This document shows, one piece after another, positions 1 through 7,781 of a stretch of 64,000 nt of DNA. The position numbers and the translations under genes are program-made. This DNA is from Altererythrobacter ishigakiensis. GTDB lineage: Bacteria > Pseudomonadota > Alphaproteobacteria > Sphingomonadales > Sphingomonadaceae. The stretch spans positions 558,001 through 622,000 of the forward strand of contig NZ_CP015963.1 in NCBI RefSeq assembly GCF_001663155.1. The letters run 5' to 3'. Within the stretch, counting starts at the first letter, position 1. Every line of letters begins with the position of its first letter. Below the pieces are notes generated by a model, which made no database searches, was not told where the DNA came from, and saw only the letters and a list, made by a program, of their open reading frames with translations.

Positions 1-311
1 GCCAGCAGATTGGCGATATCGCCGTCTTCGAACACGAAGGCCGGCATTTCCATTGAATGTCCGATCTGAACGCCGCGCTCGAACGACGCCTCTATTGCCC
101 AATCCGGCAATCGGTTGGCGGCACGGCGCAGGCTGGGAGCGTTCGGATTGGGCGAAACTCCGTCTTCCAGCGCATGACAGCTGGCGCAGTTCGTTTGGGC
201 GAAGGCTCTGCCTTCCGCTGCACTTTCCGAAAGAGCGTTCGCATTGTGATCGGTCACGCACGCCGCGATGAGGAGCGGCGTTACAAGAATGAACAGGCGT
301 TTGATCAGCAT
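1..311 (-). CDS. Cytochrome c lipoprotein (3' end outside window)
   Basis: The gene runs off the left edge, so only the N-terminal 103 residues are visible. It begins with a short hydrophobic signal ending in a lipobox (LIAAC, Cys18), so the protein is probably lipid-anchored on the periplasmic side. A CASCH haem c motif lies at residues 42-46, and a Met-Pro at about residues 89-90 fits the distal Met ligand of a class I cytochrome c. It is likely a small electron carrier. No open frame of this kind exists on the other strand over the same stretch that looks coding. Its partner oxidoreductase is not visible; the gene may belong to the region left of the window. Confidence 0.8.
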   Translation of the reverse strand, partial: MLIKRLFILVTPLLIAACVTDHNANALSESAAEGRAFAQTNCASCHALEDGVSPNPNAPSLRRAANRLPDWAIEASFERGVQIGHSMEMPAFVFEDGDIANLL

Positions 312-417
312 ATGGCCCCCTTTCCAACAGTGTACTGCAGCGTTGCAACCAAACACAACCAAAACCCCTACCGCTACGGCCAAGCAAAGGTGCCGGAGGG
401 AGGGGTGCATTTGCCGG

Positions 418-558
418 TTACGATGGCACTTCGTGTAGCACCAGCGACATGTCCGATGCTTCTTCGCGCAGCGGGATGATCTGCTGATATGCGTCTGAGG
501 CGTACCAGCTCTTGGCGGCTGCAATATCGGGAAACTTGATCACCGCCATGTTCCGCGA
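418..558 (-). pseudogene. DUF1330 family protein, C-terminal remnant
   Basis: The last ~46 codons match the C-terminal half of DUF1330 proteins: a hydrophobic strand, a short helix containing WYAS, then IIPLRE and a final strand. Family members are about 95-100 residues; the N-terminal half is missing here. The reading frame continues upstream into DNA that encodes a TetR C-terminal domain on the opposite strand, and those upstream residues look unlike DUF1330. The intact ancestor was presumably a small dimeric alpha/beta-barrel protein of unknown role. The fragment is probably not functional. The break point lies between about 550 and 575. Confidence 0.65.
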
Positions 559-559
559 G

Positions 560-901
560 GTCTGCCGCGTCCGTGCGGCTGATCCGGACGCCAAGGGCTG
601 CATGATCGTCAACGCGATTTGTGAGCTACCGGCCGCGGATCAGGGCCTGTCGCAGGACATGACTATCCTGTTTGGTAAATCAGTTCGCGATATCGAAGCG
701 CTGTTGGGACAGGCCGTGCGCGATGGCGAGTTGTCGCAGGATACCGATGTCCGCGGATTGGCGCTCGCGGTAAAGAACCAACTTCTCGGTTTGAATCTCA
801 TGAGCAAGACAATTAGCGAAGAGAGCGAATTGTGGTTGGCTGCCAAGATCAGCCTGTCTGCCCTAGGACTTTATGACGATCGCGGCCTTGCCAAGGCTTG
901 A
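560..901 (+). pseudogene. TetR-family regulator, C-terminal domain remnant
   Basis: From about ADPDAKGC onward the translation reads as the ligand-binding C-terminal domain of a TetR/AcrR repressor, with the GC-(hydrophobic)-VN start of that domain and helices rich in Leu and Ala. The N-terminal DNA-binding helix-turn-helix, about 80-90 residues in intact members, is absent; upstream bases belong to the reversed DUF1330 fragment. Without the DNA-binding domain it cannot act as a normal repressor. It ends six bases before the stop of the convergent SDR gene. It may once have controlled the adjacent oxygenase genes, which is inference only. Confidence 0.65.
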
Positions 902-907
902 AATCTT

Positions 908-1663
908 CTAGAGCGTCTGCCCGTCATCAAGGACGAAGTCAGCGCCGGTGATGAACTCTGCTGCGTCCGAGCACAGCATCAACAGCGTCGCATCCAGCCC
1001 TTCCATTCCCATCAGGCGCTTTCGCGGGAAGCGCTTCATGTGCCGCTGGCCGGCATCTGTATCGAACCATTCTTCATTGATCGCGGTGCGAATATAACCG
1101 GGTGATATGGTGTTGATCGAGATGCCTGTGCGCGCCCATTCGCGCGCCATACTGCGCGCCGCCTGCACGACACCGGCTTTGCTGGCGGAGTACGCCACCA
1201 ATGTCGGCGAAGGTTCGAATGCTGTAATCGAAGCAATCATTACGATCCGTCCGTTCGGCACCTTGTTTGCGATCATCCGCCGGGCACCTTCACGCGCGGT
1301 AAGGATCGCACCTTTCAGATTGACGCTGAGTGTGCGTTCGATCTCTTCTTCAGAGACGTCGGTTGTCAGCCCGCCTCCGTCAATTCCTGCATTCGCTACT
1401 ACCGTATCGATTGTACCGAACGCCTCTTGTGCTGCATCGAAACCAGCAATGATATCGGCTTCAAGCATGACATCCATTTGTACTGCACGCGCACGATCGC
1501 CGATTTCGCTGGCGAGTGCTTCCAGCTTGTCGATCCGGCGCGCGCCTAATGCGACATTCGCGCCCGATCCTGACAGCAAGCGACCAAACCGCTCTCCAAA
1601 GCCTGAAGAAGCGCCGGTGATAAGCGCGTTGCGCCCGGTCAGGTCAAAAGAGAACCCCGCCAC
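908..1663 (-). CDS. SDR-family oxidoreductase
   Basis: This is a classical short-chain dehydrogenase/reductase of 251 residues. The nucleotide-binding motif TGASSGFG is near residues 17-24, the NAG motif near 90, and the catalytic YSASK follows a Ser about 13 residues earlier. It is expected to interconvert an alcohol and a ketone with NAD(P)H in the cytoplasm; the substrate is unknown. It starts with GTG immediately after the stop codon of the Rieske oxygenase gene, so the two are probably translationally coupled. The pairing suggests it oxidises or reduces the oxygenase product. Confidence 0.85.
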   Translation of the reverse strand: MAGFSFDLTGRNALITGASSGFGERFGRLLSGSGANVALGARRIDKLEALASEIGDRARAVQMDVMLEADIIAGFDAAQEAFGTIDTVVANAGIDGGGLTTDVSEEEIERTLSVNLKGAILTAREGARRMIANKVPNGRIVMIASITAFEPSPTLVAYSASKAGVVQAARSMAREWARTGISINTISPGYIRTAINEEWFDTDAGQRHMKRFPRKRLMGMEGLDATLLMLCSDAAEFITGADFVLDDGQTL

Positions 1664-3082
1664 CTAAGCCGGCAACTCGCCGTTGATGTATTTCATCAGC
1701 GTGGTCTGGAAATGGCGCACGCGGCTGTCCTGATAATGGCCCAGCTCCATCAAGCCATCCTTCATCGCCTTCATGCCGGTCTGGACATGCGGCAAGTTCG
1801 CCATGTCCTGATCGAACACGCCGGCGAGAGCTTCGCCCATGGTGTCCTTGGCCCAGGCAAAGGGCTCGTCATCGGGGATGTAGAGCCGCTCGACAGACTT
1901 GGGTCGTTTCTCGCCTTTGGGTGTCGGGAACAACAGCCGGATTTCCATGATGCACCAGTCTGGCGTGTCGCCCGGCAGCCAGCGATAGCACAGCGTCGGC
2001 AAGTAACCGATCCACGGGCTGAAATTGGGGAAGATATTGTAGGTGAAGTTGTCGAGAATCTCCGCGTCAGACGCATCGGAATAGTCATAGCCATACTGCT
2101 CGGCAAAGCCCTTGCGCCCTGCATCGGCGAGCACCTTGCGCGCCATCAGAGGATCGTTCTCGTCAAAATCGCTGCCTTCTTCGCTGGCTGCAAATCGGCG
2201 ATTGGTATCGGCATCCGATCCGCCTGAGAACTGGTTCATCTTGTCGAGTACATAGTGCTGATCCTTGCCCGCGAGGTGCGGTGACAAAACGCCAGATGGC
2301 GTGATCGCACGGTTAAAGTGGTCGCCAATATGGTCATAGCGACTGTTCGCATCACCCAGGAACGGCAACAGCTGCGGGTGCGTGGTGATCGAATGCCAGG
2401 CTTCCATGAAAGCTTCAGCAGTCGCTTTCCAGTTGGCCGGGATCTTCTTTGCCACCCACATACCGGTGTAGCGGTTCTCCATATCATAGCGATCGTAATG
2501 CGATGCAGCCGGACCGAGCCAGGTCTTGAAGTCCGGCAAATCGGGATTTTCCGTGATCATCACGAAGCCTTGCCACAATTCCACACGTGCTTCGGGCAGG
2601 CTCATGTCCTTGTTCTTGAGATGCTCGAAATCCCATTCACACGGGATTTCCTTCAAGCTGCCGTCGGTCTTCCAGGTGAAGCCGTGGAAGGGGCAACGGA
2701 ATTGAGTTGTTGTTCCGCTTTCCGTCCGCAGTTTGCGTCCGCGGTGCAGACAAACATTGTATAGCGCCTTTACGCTGCCATCGCGCTGACGCGTGATCAG
2801 GAAACTCTTGTCATTGATCTCGAACACAACGGTATCGCCGGGCTCGGGCAATTCGTCTTCGCGCGCCGCAAACAGCCAGACGTTGGGCCACAGCTTTTCA
2901 CGTTCAAGCTTGGCAAACTCTTCGCTGATATAGGGATCAACCGAAATCGGATCATCGCCCATATCTGCCACGGTCTCCTCGAACAAATAGTCGGGCGGAG
3001 TGCGGGTATCTGCTTCGAGCATATCGGTATAGCTCATGCCCGGACAACGCGGTTCGTTAGCGATGTTCTTGATCTCGTTCAT
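1664..3082 (-). CDS. Rieske non-haem iron oxygenase, alpha subunit (RHO-A)
   Basis: A 472-residue aromatic-ring-hydroxylating-type oxygenase. The Rieske [2Fe-2S] motif C-x-H-x16-C-x2-H (CLHRG...CPFHG) lies near residues 108-130. The mononuclear-iron ligand helix with H-x4-H (HSITTH) is near residue 230. The ATG at 3082 was chosen because a GGGAGAGG ribosome site precedes it; an upstream in-frame ATG adds 20 unlikely residues. It is divergent from a VOC gene and co-transcribed with the SDR downstream. No beta subunit, ferredoxin or reductase is adjacent, so it probably works as an alpha-only enzyme with electron partners encoded elsewhere. The substrate cannot be predicted. Confidence 0.88.
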   Translation of the reverse strand: MNEIKNIANEPRCPGMSYTDMLEADTRTPPDYLFEETVADMGDDPISVDPYISEEFAKLEREKLWPNVWLFAAREDELPEPGDTVVFEINDKSFLITRQRDGSVKALYNVCLHRGRKLRTESGTTTQFRCPFHGFTWKTDGSLKEIPCEWDFEHLKNKDMSLPEARVELWQGFVMITENPDLPDFKTWLGPAASHYDRYDMENRYTGMWVAKKIPANWKATAEAFMEAWHSITTHPQLLPFLGDANSRYDHIGDHFNRAITPSGVLSPHLAGKDQHYVLDKMNQFSGGSDADTNRRFAASEEGSDFDENDPLMARKVLADAGRKGFAEQYGYDYSDASDAEILDNFTYNIFPNFSPWIGYLPTLCYRWLPGDTPDWCIMEIRLLFPTPKGEKRPKSVERLYIPDDEPFAWAKDTMGEALAGVFDQDMANLPHVQTGMKAMKDGLMELGHYQDSRVRHFQTTLMKYINGELPA

Positions 3083-3187
3083 GGCGCTTCTCGCCTCTCC
3101 CTCGCAATTTGCGCAGTGTCTTGAGCGGTTTTTATCGCACAACCTGCTGTCCGTTCATCCTATCGGATTGGAGAGGAGTGGGAAGCC

Positions 3188-3721
3188 ATGGCGCGCAGCG
3201 AAACGATTTCAGCCTTGGGCGATGTGATGCAGCTGGCCTTTGTGCCGGATGATTTCGATGCGGCGATCAAGCATTGGACCGAAACCATGGGGGTGGGGCC
3301 GTTTTACCTCATCGAGAACATCCATCTGGACGGCATGAAGTACAAGGGCGAGCCGACTGATGCGGTGTTCACGCTTGCGCTTGCCTATTGGGGCGACTTC
3401 CAGATCGAACTGATCAGGCCGGAGAATGACGCACCTTCAATCTATTCGGATGAGTATGCCGCCACAGAAGGGCTGCATCATGTCTGCATGCTGGTTGACG
3501 ACATTGCTGAAGCCCGCCGCGTTTGCGCCAAGCAAGGCGCGGAGGTCGTAATCGAAGGCAAATTCGGCACAAGCGAAGTGATCTATGTCGACTCCGGGAA
3601 AGGGACTGGCCATCTGGTCGAAATCCTGCAGCAGGACCCTTCAGGGCCTGACCTCTTCGGGATCATCAAAGCCGCCAGCGTCGATTGGGATGGGAGCGAG
3701 CCGGTTAGAAGGTTTAGCTAG
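3188..3721 (+). CDS. VOC (glyoxalase/dioxygenase fold) protein
   Basis: A 177-residue vicinal-oxygen-chelate superfamily protein with the two-module beta-alpha-beta-beta-beta pattern: module one opens with MQLAFVPDDFD, module two with LHHVCMLVDD. Family members include epimerases, lyases and extradiol dioxygenases, so the reaction is undetermined. The protein is a paralogue of the one at 27013-27555; both end in a WDGS-acidic-P-hydrophobic-R tail. A purine-rich GGAGAGGAG site precedes the ATG. It is divergently arranged with the Rieske oxygenase gene and may act on its pathway intermediates. Confidence 0.78.
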   Translation: MARSETISALGDVMQLAFVPDDFDAAIKHWTETMGVGPFYLIENIHLDGMKYKGEPTDAVFTLALAYWGDFQIELIRPENDAPSIYSDEYAATEGLHHVCMLVDDIAEARRVCAKQGAEVVIEGKFGTSEVIYVDSGKGTGHLVEILQQDPSGPDLFGIIKAASVDWDGSEPVRRFS

Positions 3722-3847
3722 CACATAGAGCTTCGCCCAGCCGCTTGGGTCTTGGTCACGGCAGTCAAAGGGCGACCGCCCGTCCGCAGCGATGCGATCT
3801 TTAGGTCGCGTGAGCGAGCAGTTCGTACGCCGGATGGCGTGCGGAAA

Positions 3848-4657
3848 TCAAGAATTCGCCCCCAAGTACCCCAACTGACCCGCCTTGAAGATGGTCTGCG
3901 CACGATTGACACTGTCCAGCTTCTCACCCGCGCGATGAATGTGATAGCGGATCGTCGCGTGGGACCGCTCAAGGATCATGCTGATTTCCTTGTCGGTCTT
4001 GCCAATTGCAGCCCAGCGCAGGCATTCGACTTCGCGCTTTGACAGAACGCAGTCTGACGGAATGCGGCGTTTCGTGCGATGCGCTTGCACATAGCCGGCG
4101 ATGAATCGACGTGTGATCTGCGAGAACAGCGAACCATGCTGCGCAAACTCCACGGATAGATCGTCTTTGCTGCGGTCCAGCGCGATGAAGCTGTTCGCGG
4201 AAATCTGACCGAAGGGCAAGTGCACCGGTATCACGATTGCTGCCTTGCACATCGATCGCTTTTCGAAATCCGAAAGGTCAATTTCTTCAAGGTAGGAGTT
4301 CTTCCAACGGGTATGGAAGCCATGCTCGTTGACCCAGAACGGCTCGCTTTCATAGCGGCAGGCGCGCGGCAAAGGTGAGCTGAGCGCGAGACGATGATCT
4401 TCCCACCAACGCTCTCCATCGGCGACCCAACCGAACACGTCAGCGTTGAGGATGGTACCGTCCGTATCCAGCATGGTTTCCTTGGACGAGATATCGTCGC
4501 ACATGGAAACCTGCATGCCGTAACTCTCAGCGATGCGAGCGATCGCAACCGCAGCATCGTGAATGTCTTCCGCGCTGCGGATAGTAACCTGTTCAAGTAA
4601 GTCGTTCAGCCCTTCGCTGTCGCGGGGGGCGCGCAATTCGACAACATTGGTAGCCAT
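3848..4657 (-). CDS. LuxR-family regulator with autoinducer-binding-like domain
   Basis: A 269-residue two-domain regulator. The C-terminal ~65 residues form a GerE/LuxR helix-turn-helix beginning LSKREVECLRW. The N-terminal part resembles the acyl-homoserine-lactone binding domain, with tryptophans (WW) and a later PFW element. No LuxI synthase occurs in the window, so it would be a LuxR solo, possibly sensing a pathway compound. ATG 4657 was chosen because AGAGGA lies upstream and longer starts run into the divergent synthetase gene. It is divergent from that acyl-CoA synthetase and is a plausible regulator of it. Confidence 0.85.
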   Translation of the reverse strand: MATNVVELRAPRDSEGLNDLLEQVTIRSAEDIHDAAVAIARIAESYGMQVSMCDDISSKETMLDTDGTILNADVFGWVADGERWWEDHRLALSSPLPRACRYESEPFWVNEHGFHTRWKNSYLEEIDLSDFEKRSMCKAAIVIPVHLPFGQISANSFIALDRSKDDLSVEFAQHGSLFSQITRRFIAGYVQAHRTKRRIPSDCVLSKREVECLRWAAIGKTDKEISMILERSHATIRYHIHRAGEKLDSVNRAQTIFKAGQLGYLGANS

Positions 4658-4706
4658 GGGCAATTCTGTTCCTCTGCACTGCGATTGATCCGGTGAGCCT
4701 GGACCC

Positions 4707-4737
4707 GCCTGCCAATCGCCTCCCATTTTTTGCAGGC
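4707..4737. promoter_or_regulatory. Inverted repeat GCCTGC-N19-GCAGGC in divergent promoter region
   Basis: Six-base arms at 4707-4712 and 4732-4737 lie between the LuxR-type gene and the acyl-CoA synthetase gene. The arms and the position would suit an operator, but the spacing is wider than a typical lux box. Chance is not excluded. Confidence 0.25.
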
Positions 4738-4754
4738 ACTCTTTGTGGCGCCTT

Positions 4755-4763
4755 GCGTTAGGC
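4755..4763 (+). promoter_or_regulatory. Promoter-like element GCGTTAGGC
   Basis: This nonamer ends 36 bases before the ATG of the acyl-CoA synthetase gene. Close variants stand 32-35 bases before three other starts in the window (18997, 42996, 61986). It may be a -10-type element; no convincing -35 box is visible at this copy. Confidence 0.3.
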
Positions 4764-4799
4764 AGGGCACTTACCAGAGAGTCACAGCAGAGGCGAGTC

Positions 4800-6419
4800 A
4801 TGGTTTGGCAGGGTGATAATTTTGGCATTGCTTTGAAAGCTTTAGCCAATGCGATCGAACCCGAACGAACGGCGTTGATCCATGGGTCGCGCATTGTGAC
4901 GTGGTCAGAGCTTGATTCGCTGACAGATCGGATCGCAGCGGGGCTGCATGCAAAGGGGCTCAACCCCGGAGACGTTGCCGGGCAAATGCTGCGGAACACG
5001 CCAGAGTATATCCTTGCCTATTTCGGCTGCATCAAAGCGGGCGTGACTCCGGTCAATGTGAACTACCATTACAAGGACCGCGAACTGTCAGACATCTTCG
5101 CGCGGTTCGGGCTAAAGGCGTTGTTTGTTGAAAGCGACTTTGCTGACACGGCAAGTACCGCCATGCCTGAGGGATCTCTCACAATCGATGTCAGCGGGGC
5201 AGATTGGGCAGCGCTTCAATCGACTGAACCGCCAGGCGATTTCGCCCCGCATGATGACAGGCAGGCTTTGTTCTTCACCGCGACCGGCGGCACAACCGGC
5301 ATGCCCAAGGCGGTGATGTGGCCGTTTGAGGCTGCATGGCAGGCATTCGGCATTTCAGTGTGGCAGCGCGGGATGGGTGAGCCGCCATTCGTCGCGTCCT
5401 CATTGGAAGAACAAGTCTCCGAAGCGGCAAAGATCGCCCCGGATCATCCAGCCTCGACATCGCCGCTCTTGCTGCTCAGCCCGCTGATGCACGGTGCGGG
5501 GCAGTTTTCGGCTGTCATCCATCTGCTGAAGGGCGGGACGCTGGCGATGCTGCCATCGGAGAAATTCGAAGCTGATCTGACGATTGATGAGGTCAAGCGA
5601 TTGGGCGCCCGCAACCTCTTCATGGTGGGCGATGCATTCGCCTTGCCTTTGGCAGACGCGCTTGATGCGCGCGAGGACGCCGCCGATGCGATCAAGAGTC
5701 TGCGCATGATAACTTCATCCGGCGCGGTATTCTCGGAAAGCAACAAGATGCGGCTGATCAAACACAATCCGCAATTGATGGTGTTTGATGCGCTTGGCTC
5801 GTCGGAAAGCTCAGGCACGGCGATTGTCATTACCACTGCCGCTGGCTCCAGCGGCGGAGGCAAGTTCCAGGCGCTGCCCGGGCGGGAGACAAAGCTGTTC
5901 GACGCGGATCTTAATGAAATCAAACTGGGCGAAGATGGCATTGGCATTGTTGCGCGGTCCGGCCCTCTGCCGCTGGGCTATCTGGGCGAAGACGAGAAAA
6001 ACGCGAAGACTTTCCCTGAAATCGATGGCCAGCGCTATCTGATGACGGGCGATCAGGCCCGCTGGGGCGCGGACGGCACGATGGAGTTCATCGGGCGTGA
6101 CAATATGTGCATCAACACCGGCGGGGAGAAAGTCTTCCCAGAGGAAGTCGAAGCGGTGCTGCAAGAGCACGCGGGCGTGAAGGATGTGCGGGTCGTGAGC
6201 CTGCCCGACCCGCGCTTTGGCCGAAAGGTTGTCGCAGTGGTGCAGCCGGAAGGCGAAGCGGCAGGGTTGGAGCAGGCGCTGGACGCTGCAGCGCGCGAAG
6301 GATTGGCCGGTTACAAAATCCCGCGCACGTATTTCTTCACGGAGCAGTCATTGCGGCTCAACAATGGAAAACCCGATTACAAAGCTGCGCAGGCTCTCGC
6401 TGAAGCCCACGGGACCTAA
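4800..6419 (+). CDS. AMP-forming acyl-CoA synthetase
   Basis: A 539-residue ANL-superfamily enzyme expected to activate a carboxylic acid with ATP and CoA through an acyl-adenylate. The P-loop TGGTTGMPK lies near residues 160-170, YLMTGD near 413, the GGEKVFPEEVE hinge region near 440, and the C-terminal catalytic lysine in NNGKPDY near 520. ATG 4800 was preferred over an upstream in-frame ATG because AGAGGCGAG precedes it and family alignment starts here. It is divergent from a LuxR-type regulator. It would feed CoA esters to the acyl-CoA dehydrogenases encoded further right; the acid is unknown. Confidence 0.9.
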   Translation: MVWQGDNFGIALKALANAIEPERTALIHGSRIVTWSELDSLTDRIAAGLHAKGLNPGDVAGQMLRNTPEYILAYFGCIKAGVTPVNVNYHYKDRELSDIFARFGLKALFVESDFADTASTAMPEGSLTIDVSGADWAALQSTEPPGDFAPHDDRQALFFTATGGTTGMPKAVMWPFEAAWQAFGISVWQRGMGEPPFVASSLEEQVSEAAKIAPDHPASTSPLLLLSPLMHGAGQFSAVIHLLKGGTLAMLPSEKFEADLTIDEVKRLGARNLFMVGDAFALPLADALDAREDAADAIKSLRMITSSGAVFSESNKMRLIKHNPQLMVFDALGSSESSGTAIVITTAAGSSGGGKFQALPGRETKLFDADLNEIKLGEDGIGIVARSGPLPLGYLGEDEKNAKTFPEIDGQRYLMTGDQARWGADGTMEFIGRDNMCINTGGEKVFPEEVEAVLQEHAGVKDVRVVSLPDPRFGRKVVAVVQPEGEAAGLEQALDAAAREGLAGYKIPRTYFFTEQSLRLNNGKPDYKAAQALAEAHGT

Positions 6420-6543
6420 CTCTCGCAACACGCTGCTATTCCAGGCGACGTACGGACACGATGTTTACTATGTCCGGCTTGTGTTTTGCTTTCAAAGACG
6501 CTCAATCCGATTAGCTCTTGGCTCGGCCAAGAAAGGAACGGTT

Positions 6544-6825
6544 ATGAATGACACAAAATCAGACCAGTGGGAGAAGAAGAGCGAGCGGTTTGAAGTGCGG
6601 CTTCCGCATTCAAAAAAACTCGCGTTTCAGGAAGCCTGTGATCGTCAGGGTGATACGCCAAGCGCGGCTGTAAGGCGCTCAATCGAAAGTTATCTGATTC
6701 GCTCAGAGGTGGATGATTTCAGGCATGCCCTGCGCGGGCTCAAGCGTTTAGCGTTCCAGAACTGGAAGCCGACTTTGGCGGCATTTTGTATAGGGTTCCC
6801 GATCGCCTACCTTGCCGCCTCTTAA
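6544..6825 (+). CDS. Small ribbon-helix-helix-like protein with C-terminal membrane segment
   Basis: A 93-residue protein. After a charged N-terminus, residues about 16-52 (ERFEVRLP followed by two helices) read like a ribbon-helix-helix DNA-binding domain of the CopG/Arc type. The last ~20 residues are hydrophobic and could span the membrane (from PTLAAF to the C-terminal LAAS). AAGAAAGGAACGG precedes the ATG, which was preferred over an upstream extension that overlaps the synthetase gene. The combination of a DNA-binding fold with a membrane tail is unusual. Function unknown; it could be a membrane-tethered regulator or only a structural look-alike. Confidence 0.65.
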   Translation: MNDTKSDQWEKKSERFEVRLPHSKKLAFQEACDRQGDTPSAAVRRSIESYLIRSEVDDFRHALRGLKRLAFQNWKPTLAAFCIGFPIAYLAAS

Positions 6826-6855
6826 TAGGGTTTTGTTGCGACTGACGGTGCCAGC

Positions 6856-7755
6856 TTACCCCGTCGCGCGGTCCGCCTTGTCAGCGGCATTGGTGCCTTT
6901 GATCATCGCGCGAAGCTGTTCCCACTCAGCATCGCCCAGCCCTTGCAGAGTGCTCCAGAAAGTGCCGCCGGTTGCCTGATAGCCGGCGCCGTCAATCGCG
7001 ATGGTCTGGCCGTTCACATATTCCGCGCCCGGCCCCATCAGGAAGACCGCGAGGTTGGCGAGCTCGTGCATCTCACCATGGCGGCCCATCGGGTTGATCT
7101 CATTATTCGAATTGCCACCGCGTCCACCGGGTGAAAGCCGCGCGCTCATGCCCTTGGTGGGGAATAGCCCCGGTGCGATCGCATTGAAGCGCATGTTGTG
7201 ACGGCCCCATTCGACCGCGAGGCTTTGCGTCATCGTGTTGATTGCGCTTTTTGACATGGCGGACGGCACGACAAATGCCGACCCGTTCCACACCCACGTG
7301 GTCAGGATCGAAAGGACATTGCAGCGCCCCCTTTCAGCAATGATCCGCTTACCAACATTATGCGTGACATAGAATGTGCCGCGAAAAACAATGTCGGCAA
7401 TCGCGTTGAAACCGTTGACCGAAAGATCTTCAGTGCGGCTGATGAAATTGCCTGCTGCATTGTTGACGAGCCCGGTCAGCGGGCCATCGGCCCAGATCTG
7501 GTCGATCATCGCGTCGATCGCATCGGCATCACGGATGTCGCAGGCAATGCCCACGACCTTGCCACCATGTGCATCCATCAGTTCCTGCGCCGTTTCCTCC
7601 AGCTTGTTCTGCCGCCGCCCGCAAATGTAGACCGTCGCGCCCAGCTTCAGGAACGCCTCGGTCATCTCGCGGCCCAATCCTGTGCCGCCACCCGTCACCA
7701 GAATGCGTTCCCCTTCCATAAGGCCGGGGCGAAACATTAGTTGCGATACATCCAT
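6856..7755 (-). CDS. SDR, 2,4-dienoyl-CoA reductase-like
   Basis: A 299-residue SDR with TGGGTGLGR near residues 21-29 and NNAAGNFISRTEDLS near 100. The usual YxxxK is replaced by SAMSK with the lysine kept. Both the NFIS segment and this altered active site are features of 2,4-dienoyl-CoA reductases, so the likely reaction is NADPH-dependent reduction of an unsaturated acyl-CoA. It is the last gene of the minus-strand operon that begins with a P450 at 14396 and contains two acyl-CoA dehydrogenases, which supports a CoA-ester substrate. The C-terminal ~30 residues extend beyond the core SDR domain. Confidence 0.82.
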   Translation of the reverse strand: MDVSQLMFRPGLMEGERILVTGGGTGLGREMTEAFLKLGATVYICGRRQNKLEETAQELMDAHGGKVVGIACDIRDADAIDAMIDQIWADGPLTGLVNNAAGNFISRTEDLSVNGFNAIADIVFRGTFYVTHNVGKRIIAERGRCNVLSILTTWVWNGSAFVVPSAMSKSAINTMTQSLAVEWGRHNMRFNAIAPGLFPTKGMSARLSPGGRGGNSNNEINPMGRHGEMHELANLAVFLMGPGAEYVNGQTIAIDGAGYQATGGTFWSTLQGLGDAEWEQLRAMIKGTNAADKADRATG

Positions 7756-7781
7756 GGAAATGTCTTTCTATGTGAGAGTGG

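Noticed and set aside
3829..3847. Short hairpin between the VOC and LuxR-type genes
   Set aside because: The stem is short and no T-run follows on either strand, so a terminator is not supported.
4658..4999. N-terminal extension of the LuxR-type gene to 4999
   Set aside because: It would overlap the divergent acyl-CoA synthetase start; the shorter start has a ribosome site.
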